From Ferrovibrio sp. (GTDB lineage Bacteria > Pseudomonadota > Alphaproteobacteria > Ferrovibrionales > Ferrovibrionaceae): a stretch of 64,000 bases of DNA. The notes beneath the pieces were generated by a model, which did not search any database, was not told the origin of the DNA, and was given only the letters and a program-made list of their open reading frames with translations. Each line of letters begins with the position of its first letter. The stretch's first letter is position 1. Where the stretch lies: the NCBI RefSeq assembly GCF_025869515.1, contig NZ_JAOZVR010000119.1:1-64000 (forward strand), in the 5' to 3' direction. Below are positions 9,401-18,430 of this stretch, in pieces. The position numbers were made by a program, and so were the translations under genes.

Positions 9401-10300
9401 TCAGCGCTTGCTGCCGGCACGGATAAGCGGATGCGCCAGGCCTTCGGCGATCAGGTCATGCGGATGCACCTGCCCGAAATACGTATTCGGCGTCCAGGCA
9501 TCGGCCTGCGGGTCGTAGTCGAACCACGGCGCCAACCCGACAACAAGATGGCAGCGTGACTGCGACGTCAGTCCGCCGGCAAACACCCGGTGCGGCATGT
9601 TGGTGTCCCAGGACCAGGCGAAACCATGTCGCAGGTGATGGCGCTGGATGGTCGCCGAACCAGCCTGGGGCTCCATCAATTCCGTTTCGATCTCCAGCAG
9701 ATATTCCGGCGCGGTCCAGACCGGAATGTTGATGCGCAGGTTGTGGAAGACGCTTTCGTCGCGGTGCCAGCCGTAGCTGTCTTTCAGCGCCTCGGCATTG
9801 TTGCCGGGGATTACGCTCAGCCGCGAGCGGATCACCGGCAGGGTGAAGCTCTGCATCAGCTGCCCCAGCGCACCGTGCCGGGCTGCCGGCGTCAGCATAC
9901 GGAAGCCGTAACTGTCGTAATAGTCGCCTTTCAGTTTCGGCATTTGTGCCCGGCTCTGGTCGGTGGCATAGAAATATTGCCCGTTGCGCAGATGCGCCGA
10001 TCCCAGCGTGGCGCCATGCGGATCGCCGGGAACATCCGGGTTATAGGTCAGCGACAGTGAGCCATAGGTGGGTTCGGCCACGTCATCGGCGGTGTTGCGG
10101 AAGCCGCGCAGGCGATATTCGGCGATGACCGCCCGGCAGGCCTGCTCCAGCGCCGGCAGGTCGAAGGCGAGGTCGTAGCGCTGCAGCAGGGAGCGGCGGG
10201 CCATAAACGGTTGGATCGCCGCATCCAGATCGAATTTCCGGCTGAGGTGGCTGAAGACGGTTTCGGCGGCCGGTATGGCCATATTCGTTATATGTTCCAT
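9401..10300 (-). CDS. Putative 2-oxoglutarate/Fe(II) oxygenase (Asp/Asn hydroxylase-like)
   Basis: A 299-residue protein I assign by motif only. The iron-binding triad is visible as YGWHRDES (H179, D181) and MPHRVF (H237), followed by SRCHLVVGL with an arginine (R249) placed to bind 2-oxoglutarate. The run HNLRINIPVW after the first histidine is typical of the aspartyl/asparaginyl beta-hydroxylase fold. The N-terminal 150 residues do not resemble anything I recognise. The start ATG at 10300 has GGA upstream and lies in a distinctly AT-rich leader. The target, a protein side chain or free amino acid, is unknown. Confidence 0.62.
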   Translation of the reverse strand: MEHITNMAIPAAETVFSHLSRKFDLDAAIQPFMARRSLLQRYDLAFDLPALEQACRAVIAEYRLRGFRNTADDVAEPTYGSLSLTYNPDVPGDPHGATLGSAHLRNGQYFYATDQSRAQMPKLKGDYYDSYGFRMLTPAARHGALGQLMQSFTLPVIRSRLSVIPGNNAEALKDSYGWHRDESVFHNLRINIPVWTAPEYLLEIETELMEPQAGSATIQRHHLRHGFAWSWDTNMPHRVFAGGLTSQSRCHLVVGLAPWFDYDPQADAWTPNTYFGQVHPHDLIAEGLAHPLIRAGSKR

Positions 10301-10389
10301 TATTATTCCGTAAGATATTGATTTCCTGTATGGGCTCTATTTTAGCACCTCTTTATATTGTTGCCAATATGTTCCAATGAGTGGGCGCC
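10301..10389 (-). promoter_or_regulatory. AT-rich leader with a 6-4-6 inverted repeat
   Basis: The gap between the MlrC gene and the oxygenase gene is AT-rich against GC-rich surroundings. It holds a perfect inverted repeat ATATTG-TTGC-CAATAT at 10355-10370. Read on the minus strand, TGGAACATAT occurs just upstream of the repeat and again at the oxygenase start codon. It could be the oxygenase promoter with an operator, or a weak stop for the MlrC transcript; sequence alone does not decide. Confidence 0.35.
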
Positions 10390-11904
10390 TCATGGCGCCC
10401 AGGTCATCTCCGGATCGAGCGGATAGATCGGTCGCGGCACCTGGCGCCAGGGCACGTTCTGCAGCACCGGCGTGGTCAGGCCGGGCACATCGACTTCGAT
10501 GATGCGGTCATCGGGGAAGAAGATATCGAAGCCAGCGCGGAAGTGGCCGCGCGATTTCACCACCAGGCTGCGCAGGCTGGCGATGTCGATACCGAAGGTT
10601 TCGAAGAACATCGGGTCCAGTGCCTGGTGCCGGTTGGTGGTGACCACCACCTGAATGTCGCCAACCTGCACGACCGCGGCCGGCCCCATATTCAGCGTGC
10701 GCCCGGCTGCCATCCCGCGCCGGCCGACGAACAGCCCGTCGCTCAGCGCCACCACCTTGCCCGGGGCCGTGAAGGATTCGGAGAAAGTGGTGGTTTCATC
10801 GCGATTGAAGCGGGCCATGAAACCGGCGCCGACACCGAGCCGTTGCGCCTCGGCCGCCAGGGCCGGATCGTAGACCGGCCCGATGGCGCAGCCGCTGACG
10901 CCGGCCTTGTGGAACGCGGCAAGGATATAGCTGGTATTGCCACGTCCGCCGCCGCCTGGATTGTCGGCCACATCGGCGAAGAGCAGGGCGGGTTTGGACG
11001 GATCGCGGCCGCAGGCCAGTGCCATCTCTGTGCAGCGTTCCAGGCTGGTCAGGTTGGTGATGAACCGCTGGCGCTGGCTCCAGGCATGGGCAGCGACATT
11101 GCGCGCCACCGTTTCGGCCTGCGCCTTGTCCGTCGCGGTGACGATCACCGACATGCCGTTCTTTGGCGTATCGCCGAGCGAAAAGCCCGAGGATATCGAG
11201 ACATCGAGCACACCATTACCGACCTGCTTCTGGCCGTAGGCGATCAGATCGGCATAGGGACCCGATTTGGTGTTCTGGCTGGTCGAAGGCGGAATGAAGG
11301 GCAGCTTTACGAAGGCAGTCTGCGGCTTCATGCCGCCGAGCATCGCCTTCAGATGCCGCGCGCAATCGGCACCGCGTTCGGGCATGTCGGTATGGGGATT
11401 CTCACGATAGGCGATCAGGATATCGGCCAGATCGACCATGGCCTGGCTGACATTGGCGTGCAGGTCGAGCGTGGCCACCACCGGCACATCCGGGCCGACA
11501 ACCTCCCGCACGGCGCGGAACACTGTGCCATCGGGATCGATATCCACGGTTGCTGTGGCGGCACCATGCTGTGACAGGAAGACGGCATCCACCGGGCCGG
11601 CGGCGCGCAGCAGCTGCCGCATGCGCTCGACCACCTCTTCGAAGAAAGCCTGGTCTACCGGCCCCGAGGCGCCGACGGCAGCCATCACCAGCGGCACCCG
11701 TTCCCAGTCGGCCAGCCGATCCATTTCGGCGGTGAATCCGGTCAGCGTGGTCGGGCTGCGCGGATTGGCGCTGGCGAGATCGGCCAGCAGGGCATCGCCC
11801 TCCAGCAACACGCTGGCCTCGAACTCCTCGCGTGTCGAAACCGGCGCATGGCCGTTGCTTTCCAGCATGAAGCCACCAATGGCTATGCGATACCTGCGCG
11901 GCAT
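10390..11904 (-). CDS. M81 family metallopeptidase (MlrC-like)
   Basis: A 504-residue protein of the MlrC family, named for the microcystin-degradation protease MlrC, which acts on linear peptides; most members are of unknown substrate. Family signatures are the N-terminal RIAIGGFMLESNGHAP, the segment SQHGAATATVDIDPDG, DLHANVSQAMVDLAD, the zinc-site region YRENPHTDMPERG and the C-terminal ADVADNPGGGGRGNTS. It is divergent from an ABC peptide-binding protein gene 91 bp away, which suggests uptake and breakdown of a peptide or peptide-like compound. A second family member is at 29244-30764. Confidence 0.86.
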   Translation of the reverse strand: MPRRYRIAIGGFMLESNGHAPVSTREEFEASVLLEGDALLADLASANPRSPTTLTGFTAEMDRLADWERVPLVMAAVGASGPVDQAFFEEVVERMRQLLRAAGPVDAVFLSQHGAATATVDIDPDGTVFRAVREVVGPDVPVVATLDLHANVSQAMVDLADILIAYRENPHTDMPERGADCARHLKAMLGGMKPQTAFVKLPFIPPSTSQNTKSGPYADLIAYGQKQVGNGVLDVSISSGFSLGDTPKNGMSVIVTATDKAQAETVARNVAAHAWSQRQRFITNLTSLERCTEMALACGRDPSKPALLFADVADNPGGGGRGNTSYILAAFHKAGVSGCAIGPVYDPALAAEAQRLGVGAGFMARFNRDETTTFSESFTAPGKVVALSDGLFVGRRGMAAGRTLNMGPAAVVQVGDIQVVVTTNRHQALDPMFFETFGIDIASLRSLVVKSRGHFRAGFDIFFPDDRIIEVDVPGLTTPVLQNVPWRQVPRPIYPLDPEMTWAP

Positions 11905-11995
11905 GGTTCTATGTCACCCTGTCTGATTGACACTATAAGCGAAGGCGTTTGTTATAAGTCCGACACGACGTCAAAAACCAGAAGGATAAAACGGC

Positions 11996-13585
11996 ATGCT
12001 CCCAGTTTCCCGCCGCCTGTTCATGGGTGGAACGCTTGCCACGCTGGCTGCCGCCGGTATCGGCTCTCGCAGCATGGCGCAGGGGGCGCCGTCGCTGGTG
12101 ATCGGCACCAAGCTCGAACTCAATACGCTTGATCCGCATTTCTTCAACGGCTTCCCGCAGGCGTCGTCGCATTCGCTGATCTTCGATGCCCTGCTGGGTG
12201 TCGACAGCGGACTGCGCATTATTCCGGCTCTTGCCACGGCCTGGCGCAACATCGATCCGCTGACCTGGGAATTCGATCTGCGTCAGAACGTCAAATTCCA
12301 TGATGGCTCGGCTTTCACCGCCGATGACGTGATCGCCACGCTGGAGCGCGTGCCGAAGGTGCCGAACAGCCCGAATCCCTTCACCCAGTTCACACGGTCG
12401 ATTTCCGTTACCGAGAAACTGGGCGATCACAAGATTCGCTTCAAGACGGCAACGCCTGCGCCGACCCTGCCATCGGATCTGGCGCGCGTCTTCATCATTT
12501 CCAGGAAGCATGTTGCCGCCAGCACGGCCGATTTCAATGCCGGCGCCAGCGGCGCGGCCATCGGCACCGGCCCCTACAAGGTGGCGGAATGGACCAACGG
12601 CCAGGTGCTGGTTCTGAATCGCAACGATGCCTACTGGGACGGCAAGCAGCCCTGGGCCAAAGTAACCGAGCGCGTCATCAAGGGCGATGCCGGGCGCATT
12701 GCCGCGCTGCTGTCTGGCGATGTTGATGCCATCGACGAGGTGCCGACCATCGACATTCCGCGCATCAAGCAGGACAAGCGCTTCGCCGTCACCAGCGGCG
12801 CTTCGGCCACCGTGCAGTATATCGCCATGGATGCCGCGCGCGACGTCAGTCCCTTCATTTCGGCCAAGGACGGTCAGCCGGCCCTGCTGGGCAATCCGCT
12901 GAAGGACAAGCGGGTACGCAAGGCGCTGTCGCTCGCCATTAACCGCAAACTGATCGTCGACCGCATCCTGGATGGCTCCGCCACGCCGGCCTCGCAGTTC
13001 CTGCCGTCGCGGTTCGATGGCACCAGCACGAAGCTGAAGGTTGATCCTTACGACCTTGAAAAGGCCAAGGCGCTGCTGAAGGAAGCCGGTTATGCCAACG
13101 GCTTCAAGATCACGCTGCATGCCACCGGCGACCGTTATCCGAAAGACAAGGATATCGCCCAGGCGGTGGGACAGTTCTGGACCCGTCTCGGCCTGCAGGT
13201 GAATGTCGAGGCGATGCCCGGCACCGTCTTCTTCAGCCAGGCGACCAAGCAGGAATACTCGGCCTTCATGGCACAGTACGGCACCGACGAAGCCTCGATC
13301 GGCCCGCGTGCGCTGGTACATACACCGGGCGGTATCTACGGCACCGCCAACCGTACGAAGTTCTCGCATACCGACATCGATGCGGCGATCGAGAAGGCAC
13401 AGGCGGAAATGGACCCGGTCAAGCGCAAGCCGCTGGTGCAGGCCGCCATCGAGATCACGATGGAGGAGCAGGCCATCATCCCGGTCTTCCATCCCAACGC
13501 GGAAATGGCCAGCAAGGCCGAGGTGGTCGTCACGCCCCGGCCGGAGCGGCGGTTCAACGCGCTGATGATGAGGCCGAAGGCCTGA
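11996..13585 (+). CDS. ABC transporter substrate-binding protein, family 5 (peptide type), Tat-exported
   Basis: A 529-residue periplasmic binding protein of the DppA/OppA type. The N terminus has a twin-arginine signal, SRRLFMGGTLATLAAAGIG, cut near SMAQ. The LDPHFFNG, WEFDLRQNVKFHDG and AFTADDV motifs are classic family-5 features. A good ribosome-binding site AGAAGGA precedes the ATG. No permease or ATPase gene is next to it, so the transporter must be completed by genes elsewhere. The divergent MlrC peptidase suggests a linked substrate. Confidence 0.9.
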   Translation: MLPVSRRLFMGGTLATLAAAGIGSRSMAQGAPSLVIGTKLELNTLDPHFFNGFPQASSHSLIFDALLGVDSGLRIIPALATAWRNIDPLTWEFDLRQNVKFHDGSAFTADDVIATLERVPKVPNSPNPFTQFTRSISVTEKLGDHKIRFKTATPAPTLPSDLARVFIISRKHVAASTADFNAGASGAAIGTGPYKVAEWTNGQVLVLNRNDAYWDGKQPWAKVTERVIKGDAGRIAALLSGDVDAIDEVPTIDIPRIKQDKRFAVTSGASATVQYIAMDAARDVSPFISAKDGQPALLGNPLKDKRVRKALSLAINRKLIVDRILDGSATPASQFLPSRFDGTSTKLKVDPYDLEKAKALLKEAGYANGFKITLHATGDRYPKDKDIAQAVGQFWTRLGLQVNVEAMPGTVFFSQATKQEYSAFMAQYGTDEASIGPRALVHTPGGIYGTANRTKFSHTDIDAAIEKAQAEMDPVKRKPLVQAAIEITMEEQAIIPVFHPNAEMASKAEVVVTPRPERRFNALMMRPKA

Positions 13586-13592
13586 ACAGCGC

Positions 13593-13617
13593 GGTGGCCG
13601 GTCGTCGGCCGGCCACC
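13593..13617. terminator. Inverted repeat between convergent genes
   Basis: A perfect 9-bp inverted repeat GGTGGCCGG / CCGGCCACC with a 7-base loop lies between the convergent binding-protein and uracil-DNA glycosylase genes. There is no clear T-run on either side, so it may be a bidirectional hairpin stop of the T-poor kind. Confidence 0.45.
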
Positions 13618-13620
13618 CGC

Positions 13621-14268
13621 CTAGTGCGTCACGCGGGCGATCTTGTCGAACACCGCGTGGAACATCGGGGTGGTGAGGCGGCCGGTATTGGTGTTGTAGC
13701 GCGAGCAGTGATAGCTGGAAAACAGCGTCGCGCCGCTCGGCAGGCGATGCTCTGCGCCATGACCGAAGGGCGCTGCCGCACGCTTGATTTTCAGCACATC
13801 CAGCACCGCGACATGGGCGATCTGGCCCAGCACCAGGATGGCCTTCAGCCCGTCCATGGCGGCAATCTCGCCGGCCAGGAAACTCTTCATACAGGTCTTG
13901 GTCTCGGCCGGCGTCGGCTTGTTTTCCGGCGGCACGCATTTCACCGCATTGGTGATGCGGCAGCGCACCAGTTGCAGGCCGTCATTCGGATCGGCTTTGA
14001 ATTCGCCCTTGGCGAAACCGTATTTGATCAGCGTGCTGTAGAGCAGGTCACCGGCATAGTCGCCGGTGAACGGCCGTCCGGTGCGGTTGGCGCCCTTCAC
14101 GCCAGGCGCGAGACCGACGATCAGCAGTTGCGGCTGCGCCTCTCCCCAGGGCGGCACCGGGCCGTTGAAGAAATCGGGGAAAGTGGCGCGATTGGCCATG
14201 CGGTATTCGACCAGGCGCGGACAGAGCGGGCAATCGTGGCCCGGCAGCGCGGGAATGACGGCAGTCAT
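13621..14268 (-). CDS. Uracil-DNA glycosylase, family 5 (UdgB type)
   Basis: A 215-residue repair enzyme that removes uracil and some other deaminated bases from DNA. Motif A reads GLAPGVKGANRTGRPFTGD, the family-5 form that lacks the catalytic Asp/Asn of other families. The second motif is HCSRYNTNTGRLT. Cysteines at the N terminus (CPLC, 13 and 16) and later (VKC, TCMKSF) are placed to bind a [4Fe-4S] cluster. It lies 18 bp downstream of the NYN gene on the same strand. Confidence 0.9.
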   Translation of the reverse strand: MTAVIPALPGHDCPLCPRLVEYRMANRATFPDFFNGPVPPWGEAQPQLLIVGLAPGVKGANRTGRPFTGDYAGDLLYSTLIKYGFAKGEFKADPNDGLQLVRCRITNAVKCVPPENKPTPAETKTCMKSFLAGEIAAMDGLKAILVLGQIAHVAVLDVLKIKRAAAPFGHGAEHRLPSGATLFSSYHCSRYNTNTGRLTTPMFHAVFDKIARVTH

Positions 14269-14286
14269 GGGGCAGGGGCGGCCGGA

Positions 14287-14967
14287 TCAGCGCAGGTGCT
14301 TGCGTGGATCGGCCGTGTCGATTTCATCGAAATCGTCCATCGCCTGGGCCGGGCTGGAATGCGCCACATTGCTGCGTTCATTCCCGCCGCTGCGCAGCGT
14401 CGCATGCACGCCGGCCGTGCGTGACTGATCGCGGGCGGCCTGGTCGCGCATGATCTTCGGCATCAGGTCCTGCAGCTCGATGAAGGTATCGGCCTGGCGG
14501 CGCAGTTCGTCGGCCACCATCGGCGGCTGGGTACGGGTGGAGCTGACTACGCTGACGCGCACGCCCTTGCGCTGTACGGCCTCGACCAGTCGGCGGAAAT
14601 CGCCGTCGCCCGAGAACAGCACCACATGGTCGATATGCGGCGCCATCTCCATCACGTCGATGGCCAGCTCGATATCCATGTTGCCCTTCACCTTCCGGCG
14701 GCCCATGGCATCGGTGTATTCCTTGGCCGGCTTGGTCACCATGGTGAAGCCGTTATAGTCGAGCCAGTCGATCAGCGGGCGCAGCGGCGAGTATTCCTGA
14801 TCCTCGACCAGCGCCGTGTAGTAGAAGGCGCGCACCAGATGCGATTCCTTGCGGAAAGAGTCGAGCAGGCGGCGGTAGTCGATTTCGAAGCCGAGGCTGC
14901 GGGCGGCGGAGTAGAGATTGGCACCGTCGATGAAAAGCGCCACGCGCTCCTGCTGATAAAACTTCAT
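14287..14967 (-). CDS. NYN domain protein (LabA/DUF88-like)
   Basis: A 226-residue protein with a PIN-like NYN nuclease fold in the first 165 residues. Conserved acidic residues are seen in VALFIDGANLYSAA, MDIELAIDVMEM and LFSGDGDFRRLV, matching the metal-binding positions of the family. The C-terminal 60 residues are polar and probably disordered. Proteins of this type are thought to act in RNA processing, but the substrate here is unknown. The uracil-DNA glycosylase gene follows on the same strand. Confidence 0.88.
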   Translation of the reverse strand: MKFYQQERVALFIDGANLYSAARSLGFEIDYRRLLDSFRKESHLVRAFYYTALVEDQEYSPLRPLIDWLDYNGFTMVTKPAKEYTDAMGRRKVKGNMDIELAIDVMEMAPHIDHVVLFSGDGDFRRLVEAVQRKGVRVSVVSSTRTQPPMVADELRRQADTFIELQDLMPKIMRDQAARDQSRTAGVHATLRSGGNERSNVAHSSPAQAMDDFDEIDTADPRKHLR

Positions 14968-15059
14968 CAGTTATTCCTTTTCTGTATGACTTTTGCTCGA
15001 AACACGCTTACGCGGTATGTGAGTTCTTATGAGGCCAGTGTTTAGACTCTGTGGTCGCG

Positions 15060-15584
15060 ATGGCAAGTGGAAATGTTGTAACAAAATCGGGGGGCATATT
15101 TATCGCGCTTGGTGCCAACCTGCCAAGCATCGATTACGGTGCGCCGCGCGCCACGCTTGAAGCAACACTGTCGCTGCTCGCTGGCGAGGATATTGCGATC
15201 CTGCGCCGCTCCTCCTGGTGGCAATCCGGACCGCAACCCGCCTCCGGTCAGCCGGACTTCGTCAACGGCGTGATCGAGGTCGATACGGCACTGCTGCCGG
15301 CCGCGCTGCTCGCGCGAATGCACGACATCGAATCGGCCTGTGGCCGGGTGCGGCAGGATCGCTGGGAGGCGCGGGTGCTGGATCTCGACCTGATCGATTA
15401 TCGCGGCCGCTGCGAAATCGGCGAGGCAGGCGGCCCCAGCCTGCCGCATCCGCGGCTGGCCGATCGCCTGTTCGTGTTGCTGCCGCTGCAGGAAATCGCC
15501 CCGGATTGGCGTCATCCGATCACCGGCACGGATCTGGCGACCCTGATTCCCATGGCTCATCCCTTGAGAATCAACAGGTTATGA
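15060..15584 (+). CDS. folK: 6-hydroxymethyl-dihydropterin pyrophosphokinase
   Basis: A 174-residue folate-pathway kinase that transfers pyrophosphate from ATP to 6-hydroxymethyl-7,8-dihydropterin. Signatures are IALGANLPS near the start, SSWWQSGPQPASGQPDFVNGV, and RWEARVLDLDLIDYRG followed by LPHPRL. The ATG at 15060 is preferred over a GTG three codons earlier; the ribosome-binding site is unclear for both. folP and folB are not adjacent. rpoZ follows after 116 bp. Confidence 0.93.
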   Translation: MASGNVVTKSGGIFIALGANLPSIDYGAPRATLEATLSLLAGEDIAILRRSSWWQSGPQPASGQPDFVNGVIEVDTALLPAALLARMHDIESACGRVRQDRWEARVLDLDLIDYRGRCEIGEAGGPSLPHPRLADRLFVLLPLQEIAPDWRHPITGTDLATLIPMAHPLRINRL

Positions 15585-15628
15585 GGAATTTCTTGGCCCG
15601 GGCGCGGCTTTTCTGCTTGAATGGAGCC

Positions 15629-15657
15629 TTGCAACCGCGCCGAAACGCCCTTAATAA
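15629..15657 (+). promoter_or_regulatory. Possible sigma-70 promoter of rpoZ
   Basis: TTGCAA and TAATAA are separated by 17 bases, ending 43 bases before the rpoZ ATG in the folK-rpoZ gap. The spacing and boxes fit a vegetative promoter, but this is by eye only. Confidence 0.4.
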
Positions 15658-15700
15658 CGCGCTTCCGCCGTTTTTCATCTGTTTTGCCCGAGGGTAAGCC

Positions 15701-16102
15701 ATGGCCCGCGTTACCGTAGAAGATTGCGTCACCAAGATCCCGAACCGCTTCGAGCTGGTTCTGATCGCTGCGCAGCGTGCCCGTGCCATCGGCACCGGTG
15801 CGCCGCTGACTGTGGATCGCGATAACGACAAGAATCCGGTTGTGGCCCTGCGCGAAATCGCCGATGAGACGGTGGATATCGAAGGTCTGCGTCAGCGCAT
15901 GATCGGCGACATGCAGGACAGCCCGGAAGTCGATGAGCCGGAAGAGGACAACATGGCCGCCCTGATGCAGTCGGGCGAGTGGGCCGGTGTCCCGCAGGAC
16001 AACGAAGACCTCGCCGAAGGCATGTCGATTGACGAAGTCGACGGCGACGACGCTGATGAAGCTGAAGCGGAAGCCGCGCCCGAAGCCCCGGCCGAAGAGT
16101 AA
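15701..16102 (+). CDS. rpoZ: RNA polymerase omega subunit
   Basis: A 133-residue small RNA polymerase subunit that helps fold and hold beta-prime and carries a ppGpp-binding role in proteobacteria. The conserved N-terminal part [20 protein letters not shown] and AAQRARAI is intact. The C-terminal half is a long acidic Glu/Asp/Ala extension, as is usual in alphaproteobacteria. It lies directly upstream of the (p)ppGpp synthetase gene, a conserved arrangement. Confidence 0.97.
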   Translation: MARVTVEDCVTKIPNRFELVLIAAQRARAIGTGAPLTVDRDNDKNPVVALREIADETVDIEGLRQRMIGDMQDSPEVDEPEEDNMAALMQSGEWAGVPQDNEDLAEGMSIDEVDGDDADEAEAEAAPEAPAEE

Positions 16103-16216
16103 TCGGCGCCTAATTAACGTTTTTCCGCCCCCTGGGCTTGTCCCGGGCGCAATTTAGCTCAAAATAAGTCTTTAGGAACAACCGTTTGCCGGAGGGCGGA
16201 GAACGGACCAAAGACG

Positions 16217-18397
16217 ATGCGCCCGCGTGTCATGCGTCAAGTTGAACTGCTGGAGAAGGTTCTCGCCTACGATCCCACTGCGGACGAGGACCTGCTGAAC
16301 CGCGCCTATGTGTTCTCGATGAAGGCACATGGGGCGCAGAAGCGTGCCTCGGGCGATCCGTATTTCTCTCATCCTGTCGAAGTGGCCGGCATTCTTGCCG
16401 GCATGAAGCTCGACGCCACCGCCATCGCCACCGGCCTGTTGCACGACACGCTGGAAGATACGGTGGCGACGCCGGAAGAGATCCAGAAAAATTTCGGCGC
16501 CGATGTGCTGCGCCTGGTCGATGGCGTCACCAAGCTGTCGCGTATCGAACTGCAGTCCGACCGCACGCGCCAGGCGGAGAATTTCCGCAAGCTGCTGCTG
16601 GCGATGTCGACCGACATCCGCGTGTTGCTGGTCAAGCTGGCCGACCGGCTGCACAACATGCGCACGCTGCATTTCATCAAGGACCCGGACAAGCGCCGCC
16701 GCATCGCCAAGGAGACGATGGAAATCTACGTCCCGCTTGCCGACCGCATCGGCATGCAGGATTTGCGCGAGGAACTGGAAGACCTGGCCTTCGCCGAACT
16801 GAACGGCGATGCGCGCGCCTCGATCATCGCGCGTCTGGACCAGTTGCGTACCGAAGGCGGCAGCCTGGTCGATCGCATTGTCGACCGCCTCAAGCGTACC
16901 CTGGCGGAAAGCGGTGTCGAAGCCTGGGTATCCGGGCGCGAGAAGCGGCCATTCTCCATCTGGGAGAAGATGCAGCGCAAGAATATCGCCTTCGAGCAGC
17001 TTTCCGACATCATGGCCTTCCGCATTGTCGTGGCCGATGTCGCCACCTGCTATCACGCGCTCGGCGTGGTGCATCAGACCTGGCCGTCGGTGCCGGGCCG
17101 TTTCAAGGATTATCTGTCGACGCCGAAACAGAACGGCTATCGCAGCCTGCACACCACGGTGATCGGTCCGGAAAACAAGCGTATCGAAATCCAGATCCGC
17201 ACCAATGAAATGCATGCCATCGCCGATCTCGGTGTCGCCGCGCACTGGCAGTACAAACAGAATGGCGGCAGCCATGCGCCGGCGCCGGAAGCCGAGGCGC
17301 GGCAATACCGCTGGCTGCGCGAACTGCTGGAAATTCTCGAGCAGACCTCCGATCCGGAAGAATTCCTTGAACATACCAAGCTCAATATGTTCCAGGATCA
17401 GGTTTTCTGCTTCTCGCCGAAGGGCGATCTGATCGCCCTGCCGCGCGATGCCACGGTGGTTGATTTCGCCTATGCGGTACATTCCGATGTCGGCGATACC
17501 GCCGTCGGCGCCAAGGTGAACGGCCGTGTCGTGCCGCTGCGCACCGTGCTGCGTAACGGTGACCAGGTCGAGATTCTTCGTTCAAAGGTCCCGGCACCCA
17601 ATCCGACCTGGCTGAATTTCGTCAAGTCGGGCCGTGCCAAATCCTGCATCAACCGCTTCATCCGCCAGCAGCAGCGCGGTCAGTATCACGAACTGGGCAA
17701 GGCCATCCTGGTCAAGGCATTCAAGGAGCACGACACCGCCGTCAACGACAAGGTGCTGGAGCCTGTCGTGAAAGTGCTGAAGCTGCGCAATGCCGATGAT
17801 GTTTTCGTCGGTGTGGGCGAGGGCAACTTCACCGCGCGGCAGGTGGTGAACATCGTGTTCCCCGGCCAGAAGGGCGATGAGGCCGACAAGGCGCCGCCGC
17901 TGCCGCGACCGCATCGCCAGTCCGATCACGGCAAGGCCGGCGGCATCCCGATCCGCGGCCTGATCCCCGGCATGGCGATGCATTTCGCCGGCTGTTGCCA
18001 TCCGCTGCCCGGCGACCGCATCGTCGGCATCGTTACCACCGGCAAGGGTGTCACCATTCACACCATCGACTGCGAGACGCTGGAGCAGTTCGCCGAGCAG
18101 CCGGAGCGCTGGATCGATCTGGCCTGGGATCCGCCTTCGGACGGCGAGAAGACTCACGGGCATGTCGGTCGCGTCAACCTGCTGATCAACAACGAACCCG
18201 GCGCACTCAGTGCGGTGACCACGATCATCGCCAAGCACAAGGGAAATATCACCAACCTGAAGATCACCAACCGCACCACCGATTTCTTCGAGATGTTCGT
18301 CGACATCGAGGTACGCGACCTGAAGCACCTGACCAACATCATCGCCGCCTTGCGGGCAACCTCGGCCATCAGTTCGGTGGAACGCGCCCGCAGTTAA
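16217..18397 (+). CDS. rsh: Bifunctional (p)ppGpp synthetase/hydrolase
   Basis: The 726-residue Rel/Spo homologue makes and degrades the stringent-response alarmones. The HD hydrolase domain (about 45-145) has YFSHPVEVA and LLHDTLEDT. The synthetase domain (about 235-345) has FKDYLSTPKQNGYRSLHTTV. A TGS domain (about 385-445) and a C-terminal ACT domain (about 645-720) follow. Both catalytic sites look intact, so it should be bifunctional. An in-frame ATG five codons downstream is an alternative start. rpoZ is upstream, pyrE downstream. Confidence 0.97.
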   Translation: MRPRVMRQVELLEKVLAYDPTADEDLLNRAYVFSMKAHGAQKRASGDPYFSHPVEVAGILAGMKLDATAIATGLLHDTLEDTVATPEEIQKNFGADVLRLVDGVTKLSRIELQSDRTRQAENFRKLLLAMSTDIRVLLVKLADRLHNMRTLHFIKDPDKRRRIAKETMEIYVPLADRIGMQDLREELEDLAFAELNGDARASIIARLDQLRTEGGSLVDRIVDRLKRTLAESGVEAWVSGREKRPFSIWEKMQRKNIAFEQLSDIMAFRIVVADVATCYHALGVVHQTWPSVPGRFKDYLSTPKQNGYRSLHTTVIGPENKRIEIQIRTNEMHAIADLGVAAHWQYKQNGGSHAPAPEAEARQYRWLRELLEILEQTSDPEEFLEHTKLNMFQDQVFCFSPKGDLIALPRDATVVDFAYAVHSDVGDTAVGAKVNGRVVPLRTVLRNGDQVEILRSKVPAPNPTWLNFVKSGRAKSCINRFIRQQQRGQYHELGKAILVKAFKEHDTAVNDKVLEPVVKVLKLRNADDVFVGVGEGNFTARQVVNIVFPGQKGDEADKAPPLPRPHRQSDHGKAGGIPIRGLIPGMAMHFAGCCHPLPGDRIVGIVTTGKGVTIHTIDCETLEQFAEQPERWIDLAWDPPSDGEKTHGHVGRVNLLINNEPGALSAVTTIIAKHKGNITNLKITNRTTDFFEMFVDIEVRDLKHLTNIIAALRATSAISSVERARS

Positions 18398-18430
18398 AAA
18401 TCGCTGACCCAGAAAAGAGACCGACAGACC

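Noticed and set aside
10381-11574. A 397-codon frame antisense to the first MlrC gene
   Set aside because: Same reason: compositionally biased and opposite to a confident gene.
11933-13939. A long minus-strand frame over the binding-protein gene
   Set aside because: It overlaps a confident Tat-signalled binding protein and the glycosylase gene, and shows no family features.
16103-16216. Hairpin in the rsh leader
   Set aside because: The GGG/CCC pairs between 16130 and 16150 are short and mismatched; not convincing as a riboswitch or attenuator.
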